Made by a program: the position numbers and the translations under genes
Shown here: positions 50,777 through 60,231 of the stretch, one piece after another
Layout: each line of letters opens with the position of its first letter
Position numbering within the stretch: position 1 is the first letter of the stretch
The notes under the pieces: generated by a model
What the model was told of the DNA's origin: nothing
The model's input: only the letters and a program-made list of their open reading frames with translations
Database searches by the model: none
NCBI RefSeq assembly: GCF_028209395.1
Contig: NZ_JAQLDQ010000002.1
Span: forward strand, 1 to 64,000
Length of the DNA: 64,000 nt
Source: Collinsella aerofaciens
GTDB taxonomy: Bacteria > Actinomycetota > Coriobacteriia > Coriobacteriales > Coriobacteriaceae
Direction of reading: 5' to 3'

Positions 50777-52051
50777 ATGTTCTGTTCGCAGTGTGGCGCT
50801 CCCATGGGCGATAACGACAAGTTCTGTGGCGTGTGCGGTGCTCCTAATGCCGGTGCTGCAACCTCCAATCCTCAGGGGCAGTCTCAGCAGTTTGAGCCTC
50901 AGCCTGTCATGAACGTGCCCAAGGGCTGCACGGCTCAGGCGTTCGAGGATATGACCAAGACGCCGGGCGTACTGCAGCGCGTGTGCCAGATCGCCTTTTT
51001 GCCGGCGCTTATCTGCGTCGTGTCGGTGCTCGTGCTGTTTATTCCCGTTATCGGCGGTATTGCAGCTGCCATCGGCTTTTTGGCCGCTTACGTGGCGAGC
51101 GCGTGCGGTTCGGGCTTTGGCATCGAGTGGGGTCGCGACCTGTCGCTTAAGGTCGATATCGGCATGGATCGTCCGCTGATGCGCTCCACGTCGTTTGGCC
51201 TTGGCGTCTTTTCGGGCGTTATTTCGAGCGTGCTCAAGGTTATCGCGGCTATTCCCGTTATTGGTGTAGCGCTTTCGCTGGTGGAGAGCGTGGTAATTGG
51301 TGCCGCGGGCTCGTATTCGTATTACGGCACTTATGCGCTTGAGGCCGCGCTGTTTGGCTCGCTGGGCCTGTTTGTTCTGGCTATGATTGCCACGGCGGTC
51401 CTGGGTGTCTTCTTTACTATGTTCGCCGACATCGCCGTGATGCACTTTGCGGTGACCGGTCGCGTCGAGAGCGCGTTTTCGCTCGATAAGGTCTGGGCGG
51501 CCTTTAAGAACAATAAGACCAAGCTGTTCTGCGCATCGTTCCTTCCCGAGTTTTTGACGGGTCTGGTCGCCAACGTTGTCACATGGATCCTGGCGCTCGT
51601 CTTTGGCACCATTGCCTCTGTCGGTATGTATAGCTACTACTACCGTCCTACGGCTATTGAGGCGCTTGTTACCGGCGGTGGCATTACGCTCGTATTGTTC
51701 TTGGTGCTGACGGCGTTTGTCACGGTATTCCTCACGGTTTTTGGCAAGATGCTCAAGTACCGTGCCGTTGGCTATTGGGTTGCACGTTATGCAAGTGAGT
51801 GGGCCGACGAGGACAAGGACGACGTCCTGACTTTTGTATTGCCCTTCGAGAAGAAGTCCGCTCCTTCGGGTTACAGCGCTCCGGATGTCACGCCTGCTCC
51901 CGCACCGGCACCCGAGCCTGAGCCGACACCTGCGCCTGAGCCGGCACCTGCACCTGAGCCGGTGCCTGTGCCCGAGCCCGAGCCTGTGCCCGAGCCCGAG
52001 CCTGAGCCGGCGCCCGAGTCAAGTTCCGATGAGGACCCTCAGGACGAGTAG
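50777..52051 (+). CDS. Zinc-ribbon, DUF4013-like membrane protein with Pro/Glu-rich tail
   Basis: 424 residues from the ATG after GAAGGG. An N-terminal zinc ribbon (MFCSQCGAPMGDNDKFCGVCG, four Cys) is followed by about six membrane helices in a DUF4013-like arrangement, then a C-terminal tail of roughly 45 residues made of alternating Pro-Ala/Pro-Glu/Pro-Val dipeptides, encoded by imperfect hexamer repeats (51894-52018). Such tails can be extended spacers. The function is unknown; the ribbon may only stabilise the protein. A GC-rich terminator follows. Confidence 0.78.
   Translation: MFCSQCGAPMGDNDKFCGVCGAPNAGAATSNPQGQSQQFEPQPVMNVPKGCTAQAFEDMTKTPGVLQRVCQIAFLPALICVVSVLVLFIPVIGGIAAAIGFLAAYVASACGSGFGIEWGRDLSLKVDIGMDRPLMRSTSFGLGVFSGVISSVLKVIAAIPVIGVALSLVESVVIGAAGSYSYYGTYALEAALFGSLGLFVLAMIATAVLGVFFTMFADIAVMHFAVTGRVESAFSLDKVWAAFKNNKTKLFCASFLPEFLTGLVANVVTWILALVFGTIASVGMYSYYYRPTAIEALVTGGGITLVLFLVLTAFVTVFLTVFGKMLKYRAVGYWVARYASEWADEDKDDVLTFVLPFEKKSAPSGYSAPDVTPAPAPAPEPEPTPAPEPAPAPEPVPVPEPEPVPEPEPEPAPESSSDEDPQDE
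51894..52018 (+). repeat. Hexamer-type tandem repeat encoding Pro-Xaa tail
   Basis: Imperfect repeats of CCTGAGCCGGCA-like units encode PAPAPEPEPTPAPEP... in the membrane protein. Such tracts change length by slippage, so tail length may vary between strains. Confidence 0.75.
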
Positions 52052-52064
52052 CCATGCCGTCTGC

Positions 52065-52093
52065 CATTTGGGGACGGGGTAGAAATGGTAGAA
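52065..52093 (+). repeat. Half copy of family F repeat
   Basis: TTTGGGGACGGGGTAGAAAT, continuing GGTAGAAATAG, matches the left arm of the family F element at 53716 but has no right arm nearby. Confidence 0.7.
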
Positions 52094-52110
52094 ATAGCGC
52101 TTGACAAATG

Positions 52111-52150
52111 AGCGGGGGCGGACGTCTTCGAAACGTCCGCCCCCGCTTTG
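52111..52150. terminator. Terminator between convergent genes
   Basis: AGCGGGGGCGGACGT-CTTCGAA-ACGTCCGCCCCCGCT, followed by TTGTC on the plus strand and by CATTTG on the minus strand, so it may serve both convergent genes. A half copy of the GGGGACGGGGTAGAAATGG repeat precedes it at 52070. Confidence 0.85.
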
Positions 52151-52192
52151 TCATTGCGATGTGGCTATGACTGTGCGCTGGCCGCGAGCCGA

Positions 52193-53656
52193 CTATTCGT
52201 CATGGCTTTCCTCGTGACGAGCGGCAGCGCGTGCATCATGGATACCTTTGATTGCTGCGTGGCGCGCGGCGCGGGCGTCGTGCATGGCGTCGCGGGCCTC
52301 GGCGGCTGTGGCCTTGGCAGAGCGCAGCTTGGCGGCCAAGTCGGGGTTGGTCTCGGCAACCGCGGCGATCGTGGGGCCGTCGAGTTCCTCTTGCGTGGGC
52401 TCGGCCAAAAAGTCGATGGCATACTGGGCGGCTACCATGGAACCCTTGGCCAGTACCGACTCGTCAATCTTGTAGAAGCAAGAATGTTGGGCGTACGTGG
52501 CGCCAATCTGGGGGTTGCGCGTGCCGATAAAGGCGAGCACGCCCGGCACGCGGCGCAGATACTCCGAGAAGTCCTCGCCCGAAAGTGTGCCGCGATAATG
52601 GCCTTCGCCAGCTGCACCCAGGCACTTGACCACGGCCTGACGGCAGCGCTCGCTCGAGGCGGCATCGTTTTCGACCTTGTAGTTGGCGATGGTGTAGTCG
52701 GTAAGTTCGGCCTCGGCGCCCAAGGCGGCCGCGGTATGCTCCACGATGCGGCGCATAAGCTCCGGCATTTCCTCGTGGGTCGAATTGCCATAGGTGCGCA
52801 CCGTGCCGGCGAGGTAGGCCGTGCCGGCGATAACGTTGCGCGCGGTGCCGCCGTGCAGCTCGCCGACGGTGATGACAGCCGGCTCGTAGGGGCTGATCTC
52901 GCGCGAAACGATGGTCTGCAGGGCATTGACGATCTCGGCGGCCACCATAACGGCGTCGTGGCCGCGCTGGGGCATGGCGCCGTGGCATGAGGTGCCGCGA
53001 ACGTCGATGCGGAACCAGTCGGTATTGGCCATGCGCGGGCCGGGCTCGCAGCTTACGGTGCCGGCATCGACCTCGCTCCAGATGTGCGCGGCGTAGGCGC
53101 CATCGACGCCATCGAGCACGCCGGTGCCGATCATGAGCTTGGCGCCCTGGCCGTTTTCCTCACTGGGCTGGAAGACGATACGGACCTCGCCGTGGATGTC
53201 GTCGGTCATATGGCGCAGGATCTGCAGCGTGCCGAGCATCATGGCGATGTGGCAATCGTGACCGCAGGCGTGCATGCAGCCCTCATTGACGCTGGCGAAC
53301 TCCTCGCCGGTCTGCTCGGTGACCGGTAGGGCGTCGATATCCGCACGCAGCAGGACACGGCGGCGCGGCGTGCCGTCCTCGCGGTAGGCATCCGGCGCGG
53401 TACCGCGAAGCGTTGCCACCAAGCCGGTCTTGAGCGGACGCTCGTAGGGGATATTCATGGCGTCGAGCTGGTTGGCGATGTCGGAGGTCGTGCGCTCCTC
53501 GGCAAGGCTCAGCTCGGGGTGCTTATGAAAGTGCCGGCGCTGCTTGATGATGTAGGGCTCAAACTCGGCGGCGATATCCTGAATGGCTGCGGTGACGTCG
53601 TCTGCCGCTCGCGCCTCGGTCGCCGCCATAATTTGCTGTGCCTTGGTCTTCGTCAT
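52193..53656 (-). CDS. M20D family amidohydrolase
   Basis: 487 residues from the ATG at 53656. A di-metal peptidase M20D/IAA-amino-acid-hydrolase type enzyme: HFHKHPELSLAE, LLRADIDALPV, the metal motif ACGHDCHIAM (Cys131, His133), QPSEENGQGAKLMI, a dimerisation domain and LSGEDFSEYL. It cleaves N-acyl amino acids such as N-acetyl- or aminobenzoyl-linked compounds. A 45-residue Ala/His/Arg-rich C-terminal tail (KATAAEARDAMHDARAARH...) extends beyond the usual family end and may form a helix. It may share its upstream region with the divergent amidohydrolase at 53969. Confidence 0.93.
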   Translation of the reverse strand: MTKTKAQQIMAATEARAADDVTAAIQDIAAEFEPYIIKQRRHFHKHPELSLAEERTTSDIANQLDAMNIPYERPLKTGLVATLRGTAPDAYREDGTPRRRVLLRADIDALPVTEQTGEEFASVNEGCMHACGHDCHIAMMLGTLQILRHMTDDIHGEVRIVFQPSEENGQGAKLMIGTGVLDGVDGAYAAHIWSEVDAGTVSCEPGPRMANTDWFRIDVRGTSCHGAMPQRGHDAVMVAAEIVNALQTIVSREISPYEPAVITVGELHGGTARNVIAGTAYLAGTVRTYGNSTHEEMPELMRRIVEHTAAALGAEAELTDYTIANYKVENDAASSERCRQAVVKCLGAAGEGHYRGTLSGEDFSEYLRRVPGVLAFIGTRNPQIGATYAQHSCFYKIDESVLAKGSMVAAQYAIDFLAEPTQEELDGPTIAAVAETNPDLAAKLRSAKATAAEARDAMHDARAARHAAIKGIHDARAAARHEESHDE

Positions 53657-53715
53657 GGTCGATTTGCTCCTTGCTGGGTTGATCGCAAAATCGTACAGGC
53701 TTTCTCCAGTATGCC

Positions 53716-53859
53716 ACCTGCCACCTGGGGACGGGGTAGAAATGGAAGAAATGGATGCCTCCGTAACCTTGACAGGTCCAGATTGCTTGCGCATGCAGCT
53801 TCAAATGCGATTGTCAAGCTTGAAATCTACCATTTCTACCCCGTCCCCAGGTGGCAGGT
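53716..53859. repeat. Palindromic repeat family F with 30-bp perfect arms
   Basis: ACCTGCCACCTGGGGACGGG (53716, continuing to 53745) and its exact complement ending at 53859 form a perfect 30-bp stem around an 84-base interior. The interior has its own pairing, CTTGACA/TGTCAAG. It lies between two divergent amidohydrolase genes. The core is GGGGACGGGG. Confidence 0.92.
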
Positions 53860-53968
53860 AGGGGCCGTTGGGGTGGGGAAAGTCGCCGTTTGCCGCTTGG
53901 CGTTTTGTATCAGGGGTGGGGGAGTACACTCGAGGATATTGAATTTCCTGCCAGAGATGGGGGCGCCC

Positions 53969-55606
53969 ATGCTACATATCGATCGGATTATCCGCTCCAA
54001 GAACGTCTTTACCGCGCAAGACGGCATCGATACCGCCCGCGAGCTGGCGATTGCCATCGCAGGCGACCGTATCGTCGCAGTCGGCAAGCCCGATGACGTG
54101 ATTGCCGCCGCTCCCGCCGCCACGCCGGTTATCGACTACGGTGAGCAGTTTGTCTGCCCCGGTTTCCATGACGCGCACTTGCACTTCTTTCATACCTCGG
54201 TTGGCTCCTCGCCGTATATGCTCATGGATATGGGCACGTCCGAGGCAGCGCTGGTCCAGCATGCGCTCGAGTTTTCTCAAGACCTGCCCAATGACGCTTG
54301 GGTCGTGACGCAGGGCTGGCGTGATTACCGCTGGGACCCGCCCGAGCATCCCACCAAGGCATCGCTCGATGTTGCTTTTCCCGATCGCCCCTGTGTGATG
54401 TACTCGGGTGACGGGCATACGCTGTGGCTCAATAGCCGCGCGCTCGAGGCGCTTGGCGTGACGTGCGACAGCGAGCCGCCGGCGGGTGGTAGCTACGACA
54501 AGGATGCAAATGGCGAGCTCACGGGTATTGCCCACGAGGCTGCGGCCATGCAGCTGCTGCCGCGTTGTCTTGAGTGGCTGGGCGAGGATCGCATCGCGAG
54601 CGCCTACGCCGATCAAATGAAGCGCATGGCCGAGCAGGGCATCACCTCGATCTGCGATATGTCGCTCATGCCCATGCCGGGCTGCGACTTTATCCGCGAT
54701 GACGTTTACGACAAACTGCAGGTGGCCGGCAAGCTGGGCATCCGCGCTCACCTGTTCCCCACGCTGCTGGATGACCAATCGCGCTTGGAAGAACTTCAGA
54801 CCCGTTACGCAAACAACGCGTTGCTCTCGGCTCCGGGCTTTAAGCAGTTCTTCGATGGCGTGTCGAGCGAACACACGGCATATCTCACCGAGCCTTATGC
54901 TAATCCGCGCTTCCCGGGCGACCAGGGCCGCCTGACGGTTCCCGCCGAGCGCATGCGCAAGTTGGTTCTGGCGGCAGCCGAGCGCGGCCACACCGTGCGC
55001 ATCCACGTTATCGGCGACGGCGCCATCCATGCCGCACTCGATATCTTTGAGGAGGCGGCAGAGCTCTACGGCTTGCCTCACCACGGCCATAACACGCTTG
55101 AACATCTCGAGAATCTACTGCCCGAGGACATCGATCGTCTGCGCAAGCTCAATGTGATCGCCTCGAGCCAGCCCTGCCATATCACGCTCGATCCAGGCGG
55201 CCCCGAGCGTGATTTGGGCTTGGAGCGCAGCCACATCATGTGGCCGTTTGCGACCTATAAGCAGCGCGGCATCCGCCAAGCCTTCGGCACCGATAGCCCC
55301 ATCACAGCCGTTACTAGCATGAACGTGCTCTACACGGCTATCACGCGCCAAGACCCCCGCAGCCACTGGCCCGAGGGCGGCTGGTTACCGAGCGAGCGTA
55401 TCGACGCGGCAACGGCCCTGCGCAACTACACCTTGGGAAGTGCCTATGCGGCAGGCGACGAGCAAAACCTCGGCAGCCTAGAACCCGGTAAATACGCCGA
55501 CCTGGTAGTCCTAGACCAAAACCCGCTCACCATCGACCCCCAGGAGCTGCAAGCTACCAAGGTTCAGGCCACCTACCTTGCAGGTAACCTCATCTACGAG
55601 CGCTAA
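53969..55606 (+). CDS. Amidohydrolase family protein (YtcJ-like)
   Basis: 545 residues from the ATG preceded by GGGGG. A metal-dependent amidohydrolase-3/YtcJ group enzyme with a TIM barrel: PGFHDAHLHFFH (His67, His70, His72), the RIHVIGDGAIHAALD His, HNTLEHLENL, and a late FGTDSPITAV Asp. It hydrolyses amide or cyclic-amide bonds; substrates are unknown. The C-terminal LGSLEPGKYADLVVLDQNP closes the beta-sandwich. A 12-bp-stem terminator follows at 55624. Confidence 0.92.
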   Translation: MLHIDRIIRSKNVFTAQDGIDTARELAIAIAGDRIVAVGKPDDVIAAAPAATPVIDYGEQFVCPGFHDAHLHFFHTSVGSSPYMLMDMGTSEAALVQHALEFSQDLPNDAWVVTQGWRDYRWDPPEHPTKASLDVAFPDRPCVMYSGDGHTLWLNSRALEALGVTCDSEPPAGGSYDKDANGELTGIAHEAAAMQLLPRCLEWLGEDRIASAYADQMKRMAEQGITSICDMSLMPMPGCDFIRDDVYDKLQVAGKLGIRAHLFPTLLDDQSRLEELQTRYANNALLSAPGFKQFFDGVSSEHTAYLTEPYANPRFPGDQGRLTVPAERMRKLVLAAAERGHTVRIHVIGDGAIHAALDIFEEAAELYGLPHHGHNTLEHLENLLPEDIDRLRKLNVIASSQPCHITLDPGGPERDLGLERSHIMWPFATYKQRGIRQAFGTDSPITAVTSMNVLYTAITRQDPRSHWPEGGWLPSERIDAATALRNYTLGSAYAAGDEQNLGSLEPGKYADLVVLDQNPLTIDPQELQATKVQATYLAGNLIYER

Positions 55607-55623
55607 CCCCATATCCCACCCAT

Positions 55624-55657
55624 AAGGGGCACGTTTCAGCAACGTGCCCCTTTCTTG
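55624..55657 (+). terminator. Terminator after YtcJ-like gene
   Basis: AAGGGGCACGTT-TCAGC-AACGTGCCCCTT followed by TCTTGTT: a perfect 12-bp stem. Confidence 0.9.
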
Positions 55658-55690
55658 TTCGCACCATCCGCATCGCCATTTTGCTGCACT

Positions 55691-55907
55691 GACTTTTCTG
55701 AATGCCGGGCCCGAATTAGTTAACCTGCCTCCCGTGTGGCTCCGGAGGGGCGGGGCATAAGGTTTATCGCGAGTTCCGCACGAGCCGAAGGCCACTTAAT
55801 GTGGCCTTCGTGCGAGCAGGACTGCCCGAGCAGAAAACCTTATGCCCCGCCCCTCCGGAGCCACACGGGAGCCACTGCTAAGTTATCCCCCGGCATTCAG
55901 AAAATCT
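55691..55907. repeat. 217-bp composite palindrome upstream of groES
   Basis: Three nested arms. Outer: TTTTCTGAATGCCGGG (from 55694) with its complement near 55889-55904. Middle: a perfect 37-bp arm starting CTCCCGTGTGGCTCCGGAGG (55729-55765), exactly complementary to 55835-55871. Inner: GAAGGCCAC-TTAAT-GTGGCCTTC around 55798. Unpaired bulges separate the arms. It lies between the YtcJ-like terminator and the groES promoter, and fills most of the gap 55607-56041, which has no gene. Confidence 0.9.
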
Positions 55908-56000
55908 AAGTGCCAAAAAATAAGATTTTTTGACTCTGTGTTGTATAACCCGCCATTCGTGGGTACCATTCAACGCGTACGCAAACAAAAAGGGTTAATT

Positions 56001-56019
56001 CGCGTGGTATAACCGCGCG
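56001..56019. promoter_or_regulatory. Palindrome in the groES leader
   Basis: CGCG-T-GGT-ATA-ACC-G-CGCG, 22 bp before the groES start. TATAACC also occurs at 55944-55950, where it could be a -10 element. No CIRCE element (TTAGCACTC-N9-GAGTGCTAA) or HspR repeat is visible, so this may be the heat-shock control site. The role is inferred. Confidence 0.35.
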
Positions 56020-56041
56020 GCCCAAAAAGGAGGAGACAAGC

Positions 56042-56335
56042 ATGTCGTCTTTGAAGCCGCTTGCAGATCGTGTTCTGGTCAAGCCCGACGAGGCCGAGCA
56101 GAAGACCGCTTCTGGTCTGTATATCGCCAGCAACGCTCAGGAGAAGCCGCAGCGCGGCACCATCGTTGCCGTGGGCGCCGGCAAGGTCAACGACAAGGGT
56201 GAGCGCATCCCCATGGACGTCAAGGTCGGCGACGTTGTCATCTACGGTAAGTTCGGTGGCAACGAGGTCAAGGTCGACGGCGAGAAGTATCTGCTCATGC
56301 GCGCCGATGACATCTACGCTGTCGTCGAGGCCTAG
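56042..56335 (+). CDS. groES: Co-chaperonin GroES
   Basis: 97 residues. The heptameric lid of the GroEL folding chamber. LKPLADRVLVKPDEAEQKTASGLYI, the mobile loop, GTIVAVGAGKVNDKGERIPMDVKVGDVVIYGKFGGNEVKVDGEKYLLMRADDIYAVVE are the complete family sequence features. AAGGAGGAGACAAGC is a strong ribosome-binding site. It is in operon with groEL, 96 bp downstream. Confidence 0.98.
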   Translation: MSSLKPLADRVLVKPDEAEQKTASGLYIASNAQEKPQRGTIVAVGAGKVNDKGERIPMDVKVGDVVIYGKFGGNEVKVDGEKYLLMRADDIYAVVEA

Positions 56336-56353
56336 TCTCGTCAGAATCTCTGA

Positions 56354-58069
<1,716 letters not shown>

Positions 58070-58148
58070 GGCCGACAAGGTCTAGAACTCCCACCGGGAA
58101 TCCGGGGGCGTGACGGGGTTTCTCTCCGGAACGTCCTCGGTTAGATTG

Positions 58149-58197
58149 GGACCCCTTGTCCTGCTCCTTTGGAGCCGCGGACAAGGGGTCCTTTTTG
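58149..58197 (+). terminator. Terminator after groEL
   Basis: GGACCCCTTGTCC and GGACAAGGGGTCC form a 13-bp stem with a 17-base loop, followed by TTTTTGTG. Confidence 0.92.
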
Positions 58198-58335
58198 TGC
58201 TGAATTATTGTTCAACTTTTCGAAATCTCTCATTTGTTCGACTTTAATCGACTGTCTGCTCAATTGAGTGGCGGGCTCGTCTCGACTCGCGTCTTGCAAG
58301 TTCTTGGGTAGACGGCTTGCTCGAGGTTTATGAAA

Positions 58336-58359
58336 GGGGCCGTCCCGCGGGACGGCCCC
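58336..58359 (-). terminator. Perfect 24-bp palindrome after NYN gene
   Basis: GGGGCCGTCCCGCGGGACGG continuing to CCCC: a perfect self-complement with no loop. On the minus strand it is followed by TTTCAT, 8 bp after the NYN stop codon. It is probably a terminator. Confidence 0.75.
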
Positions 58360-58366
58360 TTACTTG

Positions 58367-59062
58367 CTATCTGACTTTGGCAGGATCGAACTCATTCGAT
58401 ATATCTTCGATGCCATCAGATTGAAGAATGAGCTCGCTAGGCAGATGGTGGCCCATCGGATCGATTAGGAAATCGAGTCCTGCCCTTCTGGCCGTTTTTG
58501 CGACTGGGATGAAGTCTGTGTCACCAGCTATGAGAACGATTTGATCAACAGTTCTCCCATGGGCGAGCGAGGCGACATCGAGTCCGATTCTCATGTCAAC
58601 ACCGGATTGCTTTAACCCAACGAGGGTGAAATCTTCCTGCCCGAGGTCGGTTGTTGTCAACTCACCCTTGAGTAGCTTCTTGAGCGATTCTTGTTTCAAG
58701 TTGTAATGCGCGTTCGCTGAGCGTAGTTCGCCCATGCGCATCGCAACTTTCCTCTTCTCCCCGAGGGCTGCGTGGAAATCGGACATCCATACATTGGAGG
58801 GATGCTTCCGGCTGAACACGGTATTGTGTTCGTCCCAGGGCTGCTTAAAAGTGCCGTTTTCTAGTGGTGGACAGTTGTAGAAGAAGATTCTGTATAGGGA
58901 GCGGTCGCCGTATTCTAGCGTCATCTTTCGTTTAGCGGATATGTGCCGCAGGGCATAGGCATGACATTCCGATGCGCGCTTTTCGGGTGAAGTGTCTCCC
59001 CATAGCCTGCGCGCTCGTTTCAGGAAGAAATTTCCATCGATTAGGACAGCGGTTCTTGTCAT
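58367..59062 (-). CDS. NYN domain protein (LabA/DUF88-like)
   Basis: 231 residues from the ATG after AGGAGATATC. A NYN-domain (PIN-like) putative ribonuclease: TAVLIDGNFF (Asp9), a mid-chain VDMRIGLDVASLAHG and IVLIAGDTDFIPVAKTARRAG (Asp181, Asp183) give the acidic metal site. LabA/DUF88-type proteins are thought to process RNA; some are linked to toxin or phage-defence loci. Here it stands alone. Codon use is more AT-rich than in the neighbouring groEL. The RNA target is unknown. Confidence 0.88.
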   Translation of the reverse strand: MTRTAVLIDGNFFLKRARRLWGDTSPEKRASECHAYALRHISAKRKMTLEYGDRSLYRIFFYNCPPLENGTFKQPWDEHNTVFSRKHPSNVWMSDFHAALGEKRKVAMRMGELRSANAHYNLKQESLKKLLKGELTTTDLGQEDFTLVGLKQSGVDMRIGLDVASLAHGRTVDQIVLIAGDTDFIPVAKTARRAGLDFLIDPMGHHLPSELILQSDGIEDISNEFDPAKVR

Positions 59063-59447
59063 GATATCTCCTGCTACATGAATTGACCCCCGAGCTGTGG
59101 TACTCCGGCTAAAGATTGGAGCCACTGTCGGAGGTCTTCAAAAAACGGAGGACAGGGAGATGGCAGAAAACCTAATTTCTCTGTCTGGCTTGAGTCTACA
59201 TCCATTGACTCAGCAATTTGTGGTGGAATTCGGGTTAGATTGTGGAATCGCGCCCTTTGCACTTCGGGGAATTCTGTGTTGACTGCCCTTCTTGATCTTT
59301 CGTACTTGCCTGCGATCAGTTGTTAGCGTGCTGCAGCATTGTTGTTGCGCCGCTCTATCCCGGGCGTATTTGTGGGGCGTTTCCCTACCATAAATTACCC
59401 TTGGCATACTTGCGCGAAAGCCTACTGGTGCTACACTTGCAAGTGCT
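59063..59447. other. Gap without a supported gene
   Basis: 385 bp between the NYN gene and the FMN riboswitch. It contains a 61-codon plus-strand open frame (59097-59282) with no recognisable family or ribosome-binding site, and a minus-strand one over the same region. AT content is raised. It may be a decayed gene or insertion relic. TTGCGC (59410) with TACACT (59432), 16 bp apart, is a plausible promoter for the riboswitch transcript. Confidence 0.5.
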
Positions 59448-59448
59448 G

Positions 59449-59630
59449 TTTCAGGGCGGGGTGGAATTCCCCACTGGCGGTAAATCGGGCGGTGCCAAAG
59501 GGGTGCCGTGGCGCAGGCGAGGCGTCTGCGACCGAGCCGATGAGTCCGCGACCCGTGTGTGCGTTGGTTCGCATGTCGGCTGAACTGGTGAGATCCCAGT
59601 ACCAACGGTTAGAGTCCGGATGAAAGAGGC
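59449..59630 (+). promoter_or_regulatory. FMN riboswitch (RFN element)
   Basis: The conserved RFN blocks appear in order: TTCAGGGCGGGGTGGAATTC (from 59450), CCCCACTGGCGGTAAATC, a variable GC-rich P3 arm, TGAGTCCGCGACCC, CTGAACTGGTGAGATCCCAG, TACCAACGGTTAGAGTCCGG and ATGAAAGAGG. It is the aptamer that binds flavin mononucleotide and shuts off riboflavin genes. It ends 11 bases before the RibU start, so control is more likely at ribosome binding (the GAGGCAGG site lies within the last helix) than by a separate terminator. Confidence 0.97.
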
Positions 59631-59640
59631 AGGTGATCTT

Positions 59641-60231
59641 ATGTCTGAACAGTCGCAGCATATCCATTTTGAGAACACGAATAGGTGGAGCACCAAACAG
59701 CTCGTTACCATGGCGTTGATGTGCGCCTTGGGCGCCCTGTTTATGTACGTGCAGCTGCCCATCCTTCCTTCGGCGCCGTTTTTGACGTATGACCCGTCGC
59801 TGGTGCCGGCGATGGTGTGCGGGTTTGCGTACGGTCCCGGTGCCGGTACTGCTGTTGCCGCCATGGCGATCGTTATCCATGCGCTCACCACGGGTGACTG
59901 GGTCGGCGCGCTTATGAACTTGGTCGCTACGCTGGGCTTTATTCTGCCCGCGGCGATCGTCTACCAAAAGATGCACACCTACAAGGGTGCCGTGATTGGT
60001 CTGGTGCTCGGCGTCATTGCCGCTACGGCGCTGTCCATGGTTGCGAACCTGACCATCGGCGTTTGGTTCTGGTATGGCTCGGTCGATGTGATCGCCCCGC
60101 TCATGATTCCTGCCGTGCTGCCGTTCAACCTTATCAAGACCGTGCTTAATTCGGTATTGACGCTTGCGGTGTACAAGGCGGTCTCCAACCTCATCACGCC
60201 TAAAAAGGACCAGGTCAAAGGCCGCGCATGA
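59641..60231 (+). CDS. ribU: ECF transporter riboflavin-binding component RibU
   Basis: 196 residues from the ATG at 59641. A small S-component with five to six membrane helices (MALMCALGALFMYVQLPIL, FLTYDPSLVPAMVCGFAYGPGAG, AMAIVIHALTTGDWVG). The FLTYDPSLVPA segment and the FMN riboswitch together identify a riboflavin-specific importer. It is co-transcribed with its own ATPase and T-component genes (ATGA overlap), so it does not depend on a shared ECF module. Confidence 0.93.
   Translation: MSEQSQHIHFENTNRWSTKQLVTMALMCALGALFMYVQLPILPSAPFLTYDPSLVPAMVCGFAYGPGAGTAVAAMAIVIHALTTGDWVGALMNLVATLGFILPAAIVYQKMHTYKGAVIGLVLGVIAATALSMVANLTIGVWFWYGSVDVIAPLMIPAVLPFNLIKTVLNSVLTLAVYKAVSNLITPKKDQVKGRA

Noticed and set aside
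55916..56041. CIRCE element upstream of groES
   Set aside because: TTAGCACTC-N9-GAGTGCTAA is not present, even allowing a few mismatches.
59097..59282. A 61-residue protein gene before the FMN riboswitch
   Set aside because: No recognisable family, and no convincing ribosome-binding site. It is noted only as a possible relic.
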